51,350 nucleotides of DNA from an uncultured Granulosicoccaceae bacterium (lineage in GTDB: Bacteria; Pseudomonadota; Gammaproteobacteria; Granulosicoccales; Granulosicoccaceae): contig CALIMV010000185.1 of NCBI GenBank assembly GCA_938045275.1, forward strand, positions 1-51,350. Reading direction: 5' to 3'. The notes beneath the pieces are model-generated. The model worked only from the letters and a program-made list of their open reading frames with translations, was not told the DNA's origin and ran no database searches. The first letter of the stretch is position 1. Every line of letters begins with the position of its first letter. Made by a program: the position numbers and the translations under genes. This document shows, in pieces, positions 46,026 to 51,350 of the stretch.

Positions 46026-46382
46026 ATGAGTATTACCCGTTTAGAGTCCAATAATCGAATGAGCCAGTGTGTCGTGCACGGCGATACCGTTTATCTTGCA
46101 GGTCAAGTTGCACAAAATGCTAAAGCTGCCAGCATCACTGATCAAACAAAAGACATACTGCAGGCCATCGAAAATCTATTGGGCCAGGCAGGTAGTAACA
46201 AATCAAACATTCTCTCCGCCACCATTTGGCTGACCAGCATGGATGACTTTGCAGAGATGAACGCGGTGTGGGATGCGTGGGTCGATACCGACAATCCACC
46301 AGCACGAGCAGCAGTTGAATCGGCTCGGTTAGCAACGTCGGATTTTCAAGTAGAAATTATGGTCATTGCAGCTAAGGTTTAA
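46026..46382 (+). CDS. RidA family (YjgF/UK114) protein
   Basis: RidA-type enzymes deaminate reactive enamine/imine intermediates. The 118 residues from ATG 46026 contain VHGDTVYLAGQVAQN, TKDILQAIENLLGQAGSNKS, ATIWLTSMDDFAEMNAVWDA and PARAAVESARLATSDF; the arginine in SARL fits the catalytic Arg of RidA. The frame is open 16 codons earlier without family likeness. It is probably a separate transcript, since a 121-base gap follows apaH. Confidence 0.9.
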   Translation: MSITRLESNNRMSQCVVHGDTVYLAGQVAQNAKAASITDQTKDILQAIENLLGQAGSNKSNILSATIWLTSMDDFAEMNAVWDAWVDTDNPPARAAVESARLATSDFQVEIMVIAAKV

Positions 46383-46699
46383 CGCGCAGTGCTTGAAGGG
46401 ATGCTTTTAGCCGAATAAAAAGTAAGTATAAATACTAGTGTGCGCTGTTCAATCGTGAACGTATCAATCTGCTCGTCAAACCAATTGTTTAGATATAAAT
46501 TCCAACTTTCTGTGGAACAGCGCACAAAATTCACTGCATTTAGCTTGGTTATACATGCATAGCTGGCTATTGGGTAACCCTTTTCAGCTAAGTGCATAGT
46601 CCATCCAATTAGTCTCAATGTAGTATATGTCAATTTGTCTGGCTTACATGCAGAATTGACGGGTATGTCAAACCCTGTTGCGAACGGATATGAGACCAT
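46383..46699. other. AT-rich stretch with a 12-bp inverted repeat, no clear gene
   Basis: The 317 bases after the ridA-like gene contain no protein I recognise. A 106-codon minus-strand frame (46379-46699) covers it, but lacks a ribosome binding site and family likeness. The main structure is the inverted repeat at 46439-46526. Confidence 0.5.
46439..46526. repeat. 12-bp perfect inverted repeat spanning 88 bases
   Basis: TGTGCGCTGTTC (46439-46450) and its reverse complement (46515-46526) enclose 64 bases. Inside, GTTC could instead pair with a nearby GAAC (46457-46460), giving two mutually exclusive stems. No target duplication flanks it. It might be a small RNA or transcript-end fold, a cut-down mobile element, or a regulatory switch; the sequence does not decide. 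Confidence 0.6.
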
Positions 46700-46708
46700 T
46701 TGGCGGCC

Positions 46709-48139
46709 ATGAAGGACTATGAAAATTCTCAGTTAAAATCGAACACTACTGGCTCAGCCGTTACGTTGATTCTGGCGTTTTTGGTCGTACATGGGTTGCT
46801 GTTTGGATTTGATTTGGCTAACAGTTCTTCTCTGTTGTCAGGCGATCGTTCCGCGTCGCGCAATGCGACTATCGCTTACGTTTTTAACGTTGAACAACTC
46901 GGTGACAACAATTCAGAATTGAAAAATGGTCAGCCAATGGGTGCTGATGCCGACTTCAGTGATCGAATGCTTGGCTCTGGGCATGCGGGTGACTATTTTA
47001 TTCAGGGTTCAATTCTCGCGTTGAGCAATCATCATATATTGATTCTGCTGCAATTAGCGCTCGCTTTACTTTCTACACTGTGCTTCTTTGCGCTATTAAA
47101 ACATTTAGGACTTTCAGCTTTCACCGCAACCGTGTCAACGCTGTTTTATATTGTGCTGCCAGGTAGCCTCTTGCCGCCTCATCAGTTGAGTACCGAAGCG
47201 GTGTGCATTCCGAGCATCGTTATCGCCTGCTATTTACTGGTCATATCCAGTGAAAGAAAAGACATGTGTCTAGCTTTTATGGCTGGGCTGTTAGCGCTTT
47301 CATTAGCCATATTTGTTCGACCGCAATTAATTCTATTCCCTTTTTTATTGCTCTTTATTTATTGTTTATTCAGTGCTAAAAAATTGAACGCGATATTACT
47401 GACTGTCTTACCACTAAGTTTGCTGTTCTCTGCGGCTTGGATGTTTGTTGTTGTATCAAATGACGGTCACTTCTCATTCGGCGGAGACGATCGCAGCATT
47501 GGCAGGTCGTTTCACGATACTACTGAACAGATGGCCATGGCGGGCGAGTTCGAATTTGATAGCAATGCCTATGAGTCAAGAAAAATGCCGTTTGATGATT
47601 TTGCCCAAATTGTTGCTGATCATACTTATTATTATTTTCGTCAGCGCACACTGAGTATGATTAATTTTATTGTAAATACGGGTGCATACTCCCTCGCTGT
47701 ACGGCATTTAGATTACTTTAATAAAAACGAAGAAGCGCATTACTGGCAACGTTTGCGCGCTAGCTCCGGCATCTATGAGAGTGTTATCGAGATCGTGAAT
47801 CGCGGTCCAGGCTTTACCGCATTAATAATCGGCAGTACGCTTGCATGGTGCATGGTAGTGGTTCTTTCAATAGTCGGTTTATCAGCATTTATTAAAGATA
47901 AAAACGTAAAAAAATTCGCGAAAGTTTTACTGCTAAGCTTGGCTGCTTATCAGGTAACCATAGTCCTGCTACTCAGCGTTGGCGGACGCTGGCAACACAG
48001 ATCTGTGGTAGATTTCATTATCGTTATACTTGCTATATACGGCCTAAAGTCACTTCAACAACACCTGATCACAAAGAATGCACGAGCCGTGGCTGCGCAA
48101 AAGATAGGGACACAAATTGGCTCATTGGGCAACCACTGA
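46709..48139 (+). CDS. polytopic membrane protein, GT-C glycosyltransferase-like
   Basis: A protein of about 476 residues with some ten membrane segments, e.g. AVTLILAFLVVHGLLFGF, ILILLQLALALLSTLCFFA and VLLLSLAAYQVTIVLLLS. The first large loop contains a SGDRS...R pattern and GHAGDYFIQG, reminiscent of GT-C transferases that use polyprenyl-phosphate sugars in surface glycan work. ARPQL-like segment FVRPQLILFPFLL after a hydrophobic hairpin also fits. I cannot name a family. The start is unclear: ATG at 46709 or an in-frame TTG at 46700. It converges on the CBM9-like gene. The codon use is AT-richer than in the lptD block. Confidence 0.65.
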   Translation: MKDYENSQLKSNTTGSAVTLILAFLVVHGLLFGFDLANSSSLLSGDRSASRNATIAYVFNVEQLGDNNSELKNGQPMGADADFSDRMLGSGHAGDYFIQGSILALSNHHILILLQLALALLSTLCFFALLKHLGLSAFTATVSTLFYIVLPGSLLPPHQLSTEAVCIPSIVIACYLLVISSERKDMCLAFMAGLLALSLAIFVRPQLILFPFLLLFIYCLFSAKKLNAILLTVLPLSLLFSAAWMFVVVSNDGHFSFGGDDRSIGRSFHDTTEQMAMAGEFEFDSNAYESRKMPFDDFAQIVADHTYYYFRQRTLSMINFIVNTGAYSLAVRHLDYFNKNEEAHYWQRLRASSGIYESVIEIVNRGPGFTALIIGSTLAWCMVVVLSIVGLSAFIKDKNVKKFAKVLLLSLAAYQVTIVLLLSVGGRWQHRSVVDFIIVILAIYGLKSLQQHLITKNARAVAAQKIGTQIGSLGNH

Positions 48140-48162
48140 TACCCACGGTAAGTACGCAATCA

Positions 48163-49371
48163 CTATTGCAATAAAATGGCCGTGCCCATAACACTTGGGT
48201 TTTGCCAGGTAAAGTCGTTATCTGACGTGTTTCCCGCAGGGTGATACCAAGCCCATTTAGCATCCCGACTACCGCCATTGTCATCGTCATTGATCTGCAC
48301 TTCGATACCAAACGGCGCATTTACTTCGATATTCAGTTCTGAAAGTTTTATTCGAATCTCATAGATATCTTTTCGCCCACGTTCGGCGCTGGCAGCGGCT
48401 GGACCATTTCCAGGACCCGCTGCAAAGGCAAGGTCGGCCGGTAAAGTGGCAGAGGTATCCGATTGCCTGATTTTAGGGTCGGCGATGTAGCTCGCGTTGC
48501 TTACACCTATTGAAGACAACAGATTAATGGTCATGTGAAAATCGTCAACACCATCATAGGTATCCAAACGACTATTATTTCCATCGATAAAAAGCTCAAC
48601 GCTGTCGTCTTTCCACGGTTTTCTGAGTTCGTTTGTGTCTTGAAAGTGTTTGCCAGCATCGTCAGATACCACTAACACATACAAATAAATTCCATCGTGT
48701 ACAGCAGCCCAATGATGATTAGCACTTACATCGTTGGTGCCCGGCTCGCCAAACATATATTGACCTATTTCAAGCGGCTCGTTTACACCGTTAAATTGCG
48801 CAGCAAACCGCCATTCGCCATCAAGCAGTTCTGTACCAGCGATATAGTCCAGTGGAGCACCATCAATTGTTGGTGCGTTATCTCGATCAGTTCTTGGGAT
48901 GCGAACAATCGGATTATTGTCAGTCGACGCCAACGCGTCTGCTTCCGACGACGTGCCTGCGCCATTATTTGTAGTTGTTGTATCGATTACTGGCGTAGTG
49001 ATTATTGGCGCAGTGATAGCCGGCGTATTAACCGTGGGCGTGACCTCGTTTGGTTGCACGACATTCGGTTGGTTTATAGTCGACTGATCATTAACCGTTT
49101 GATCGGTCGTACCCATACCGCCAACACTTGCACTCAATGCACTGATTTCATCCATGCTCAATGAGCTACTCGCATTGCCCGTGCTCAGTCCACCAGGCGT
49201 GGTGTTAGTGCCCGGTATAACAGTTGTACCATCGGTGCTCAAAGTATCACTCACGCCATTGACACTTGATTCAGGCGCTGTCGATGCAGAGTCTGTTCCC
49301 GACGTACAAGCACTCATCGCCAGGACTAGCGGGGCGATTTTTAAGTATTGGCAAACGTTTATGCGATCCAT
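48163..49371 (-). CDS. CBM9-like lipoprotein
   Basis: The 402-residue product starts at ATG 49371; its signal ends with LAMSAC. A linker rich in Ser/Thr, with repeated VNTPAITAPIITTPV-like units, covers about 30-160. The remainder, with LDGEWRFAAQFNG, HDGIYLYVLVVSDDAGKH and KDDSVELFIDGNNS, matches carbohydrate-binding module 9, a calcium-assisted sugar-binding beta-sandwich. No enzyme domain is present, so it probably binds glycans at the cell surface. A GTG at 49428 would lengthen the signal. It faces the GT-C-like gene tail to tail; a shared glycan role is only a guess. Confidence 0.72.
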   Translation of the reverse strand: MDRINVCQYLKIAPLVLAMSACTSGTDSASTAPESSVNGVSDTLSTDGTTVIPGTNTTPGGLSTGNASSSLSMDEISALSASVGGMGTTDQTVNDQSTINQPNVVQPNEVTPTVNTPAITAPIITTPVIDTTTTNNGAGTSSEADALASTDNNPIVRIPRTDRDNAPTIDGAPLDYIAGTELLDGEWRFAAQFNGVNEPLEIGQYMFGEPGTNDVSANHHWAAVHDGIYLYVLVVSDDAGKHFQDTNELRKPWKDDSVELFIDGNNSRLDTYDGVDDFHMTINLLSSIGVSNASYIADPKIRQSDTSATLPADLAFAAGPGNGPAAASAERGRKDIYEIRIKLSELNIEVNAPFGIEVQINDDDNGGSRDAKWAWYHPAGNTSDNDFTWQNPSVMGTAILLQ

Positions 49372-49595
49372 TGTTTTGTCCGTGCAAACATTACAGCTAA
49401 GTATGGATCTCAGTTTGGTCAGAATCACGGCCTGACGGTGTAAAACTGTGTGTCAGAGCGTGCAATTGCGGTAACTTGTCGCGCTTTTTGGCGGTTGGTT
49501 TGTGACCTGCTCTTTTTTCTCTCAGTAGATTGGTAACCAAGCACTCATCGTTTACATTGGTCGCAACTTGATTTGCTGGCCAACCAATGCATCCA

Positions 49596-50162
49596 TTATT
49601 TATTCAGGTCGGGGCGTTCCAACACCAGATAAGCATACTTGAGCCCTTCGTGGTCTTTCTCTTCTCTAGAGCGCTCCTGCCAGTCGCTCCACTCAAAGCT
49701 GTCGAACCAGATATCACCCTCGTACTCGTTGTCAATGAGCGTAAGATAAATACGCTGTGTTTGCGGCATAGCTTCACGACACAAGCCCGCACCGCCGATG
49801 ATCATCACCTCAGGTGGTTCATTGGCATTATCTACACGTGTAGAGTCTGATTTATTTTCCGTGTAGAACTGCACACCACCTTCAAAAGCCGCATCAAGCG
49901 ATGGAAAGGCTTTTACCCCTTCTGCCTGCCATTCACTGTTTCGAGTAACAACAAAGTTAGGGCGCCCTGGTAAGGGCCGGCCGATGGATTCATAGGTTTT
50001 ACGCCCCATGATTATCGGCTTGCCCATGGTCACCTTTTTAAAGTAAACCTGCTCGCCGGGAATATGCCAAGGCATGCCATTGTCTTTGCCGATCAGTTTG
50101 TTTTTATCCATGGCCAACATCATGGCAACGGTGCAGTTCGGCTTTTGGGTTGTTGATTTCAT
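49596..50162 (-). CDS. folA: dihydrofolate reductase
   Basis: FolA reduces dihydrofolate to tetrahydrofolate with NADPH. The 188 residues begin, after a short lead, AMMLAMDKNKLIGKDNGMPW; the substrate-binding Asp-type position is in KDNGMPWHIPGEQVYFKKV. GKPIIMGRKTYESIGRPLPG and MIIGGAGLCREAMPQ are the cofactor signatures. It is about 30 residues longer than the E. coli form, from an insertion around 100-115 (TENKSDSTRVDN). Its minus orientation facing apaH is the ancestral convergent order. Confidence 0.96.
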   Translation of the reverse strand: MKSTTQKPNCTVAMMLAMDKNKLIGKDNGMPWHIPGEQVYFKKVTMGKPIIMGRKTYESIGRPLPGRPNFVVTRNSEWQAEGVKAFPSLDAAFEGGVQFYTENKSDSTRVDNANEPPEVMIIGGAGLCREAMPQTQRIYLTLIDNEYEGDIWFDSFEWSDWQERSREEKDHEGLKYAYLVLERPDLNK

Positions 50163-50348
50163 CGTTTACTGTTTTTCCAATCAGCCGAATTTCAGCCTTC
50201 AATCACTATGATTTTATCTATCTTATCGTATCTGCCCCTGCCTTCGCTGAGGCGTTTATCACCCAATAATTATGAACATCATCCCGACCCTCACTCTGCC
50301 TTAGTGTGGAATCGGGATAACAATGTCACCACTTGGTGTTGTGAAAGA

Positions 50349-51350
50349 TCAGCGTTGGTCGAAGTAACTCTGCTCGGCTGCAACATATTGACGAGAGAGT
50401 CTGAGCATAACCTCTCTGTCAGCAATTGATCCGTCCAACAAACCAACCGATGCGTTCAAAACGATCGCCATTGCTCCTCGTGCCTCACTGTATTCCACAA
50501 TTGCAGCAACATTGGCCACAAAGTCTTCAGGTGTCACCCGTTGGAAGTAATCGTTCGTGCCGACGATCAGCCACACATAATCAGGTGATCCTCCAACTGC
50601 GGCAAAGTCATCGGCTAGAGCCACCCTGACATCTTTGGCGGTTCGACCACCCACAGCTCGGTTAGTGGCCTGTATCGCCGATTCCCCACCCAAAAGGCTT
50701 GTGATTCGATCGGCGAGTCGACCATCATTGATCGATCCCGGCTGCATCCAGCTATCCCCGAGAAAAAGGTGTTTTTTATTCGCCATGCGATTGACCTCAC
50801 CGAAACTGAACTGCGCGAGTACAAAGTCACCCAGTGCAGCATAGCCGCGCTTGTTCGGGTGAGCACCATCGCCATACAAACTCCAGAACTCACTGTTAGC
50901 TGATTGTGCGACCTTGAGTGCTGGTGAAAATGCAGCGATACCGTTTGACACCGCAGTTACCTTGCTAACCAGATGTTCGCCGAGATATCCGCGGTATACG
51001 ACTAGCTCGTTAACATCAAGCTCGGTGTCGGCTGAAACCGCAGCGAACGCGACATTGTTAGAACCAGCCGCTACTGATTCGGTAAATCGAAAAGTCTGTA
51101 CGAGTTGATCGGCTGGATCCAATGATCCCTGGTTCTGATTAAGTGAAGTCCACACTTGATTCTGACCCAGCAGAAAACCGTTATGCATATCAATAAGACG
51201 GCTTTGGGCAACGTTTGAAGCCGAACCGAATACCTCAACCTCTTCCGGCACCAACCAGTCACCAGAGATAAGTTCGAAGCGCAACTCCCGACCCTGAACA
51301 CTCGGCACAACAGGAATCTCTGCAAATACATTTTCACCCGCAGGTGATGT
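50349..51350 (-). CDS. SGNH/GDSL hydrolase, partial (5' end outside the window)
   Basis: The frame is open to the window edge, so the N-terminus is missing; 333 residues are visible. In the upper half a beta-rich part leads to DGAHPNKRGYAALGD, the usual last block (Asp/His) of SGNH hydrolases. After it come HLFLGDSWMQPG (Ser block), GGRT and GTNDYFQR, the first, second and third blocks. The protein then ends without a further DxxH. This suggests two SGNH domains, the second cut short, or a circularly permuted domain. Such hydrolases act on esters of lipids or polysaccharides; the substrate is unknown. Confidence 0.75.
   Translation of the reverse strand, partial: TSPAGENVFAEIPVVPSVQGRELRFELISGDWLVPEEVEVFGSASNVAQSRLIDMHNGFLLGQNQVWTSLNQNQGSLDPADQLVQTFRFTESVAAGSNNVAFAAVSADTELDVNELVVYRGYLGEHLVSKVTAVSNGIAAFSPALKVAQSANSEFWSLYGDGAHPNKRGYAALGDFVLAQFSFGEVNRMANKKHLFLGDSWMQPGSINDGRLADRITSLLGGESAIQATNRAVGGRTAKDVRVALADDFAAVGGSPDYVWLIVGTNDYFQRVTPEDFVANVAAIVEYSEARGAMAIVLNASVGLLDGSIADREVMLRLSRQYVAAEQSYFDQR

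Noticed and set aside
46439-46526. Inverted repeat as an intact insertion sequence
   Set aside because: Only 64 bases lie between the arms, without a transposase or target duplication.
46379-46699. 106-codon minus-strand frame after the ridA-like gene
   Set aside because: No ribosome binding site, no known motif, and it contains the inverted repeat; more likely non-coding.
49555-49589. 7-bp inverted repeat CATTGGT/ACCAATG downstream of folA as terminator
   Set aside because: The loop is 21 bases and no T-run follows in the folA direction.
1-51350. CRISPR array, phage or toxin-antitoxin locus
   Set aside because: No regularly spaced repeats, phage structural genes or recognisable toxin-antitoxin pair were seen on either strand.

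Overview
The window is a chromosomal segment of a free-living gammaproteobacterium outside the Enterobacterales, mostly housekeeping genes. The best clues are gene-order blocks: hemA divergent from a TPR gene, then lolB-ispE-tRNA-Gln-prs-rplY-pth-ychF (the arrangement known from Pseudomonas and relatives); hemA-prfA-prmC; lipA-lipB-ybeD-dacA-rlpA-mltB; and lptD-surA-pdxA-rsmA-apaG-apaH facing folA. A Gram-negative outer membrane is implied by LptD, LolB, SurA, RlpA, MltB and several lipoprotein signals. A complete gatCAB set suggests at least one of Gln-tRNA or Asn-tRNA is made by transamidation. I cannot name the genus from sequence alone.

Layout. 0-7.4 kb (minus strand): ychF, pth, rplY, prs, tRNA-Gln, ispE, lolB and a TPR lipoprotein. 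7.5-12.3 kb (plus): hemA, prfA, prmC, ppx. 12.3-16.1 kb: ppk1 converging on ppx, acpH, and moeB on the plus strand. 16.1-19.6 kb (minus): a sugar-type ABC importer with a binding protein and two permeases, whose ATPase gene survives only as a broken fragment. 19.8-23.6 kb (minus): a fatty acid desaturase, hslO, a BASS-like membrane protein and a BON-domain lipoprotein. 23.7-27.0 kb: gatB, gatA, gatC. 27.1-30.9 kb: slyX, a Rieske-fold protein without iron-sulfur ligands, rsmJ, yajQ, pdxH and a DUF1499 protein. 31-39 kb (minus): an S41 protease lipoprotein, a gap with possible gene remnants, then lipoylation, cell-wall and uracil-repair genes. 39-46 kb (plus): the lptD-to-apaH operon. 46-51 kb: ridA, a polytopic GT-C-like membrane protein, a CBM9-like lipoprotein, folA and an SGNH hydrolase cut by the window edge.

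Working together: prs, ispE, hemA, pdxA/pdxH, lipA/lipB, moeB and folA cover cofactor and precursor supply. rplY, pth, ychF, prfA, prmC, gatCAB, rsmA and rsmJ serve translation. lolB, lptD, surA, dacA, rlpA and mltB build the envelope. ppk1/ppx set polyphosphate levels. hslO and possibly the ABC importer and desaturase are stress or environment functions.

I found no CRISPR array, rRNA, prophage or intact insertion sequence. The least ordinary items are the importer without its ATPase and with a strong stem-loop after the binding-protein gene, the ligand-less Rieske-like protein, the SGNH hydrolase with its motif blocks in unusual order, the small accessory insertion between apaH and folA with a long inverted repeat, and possible gene remnants between lipA and the S41 protease. 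None amounts to a clearly new system on sequence reading alone.
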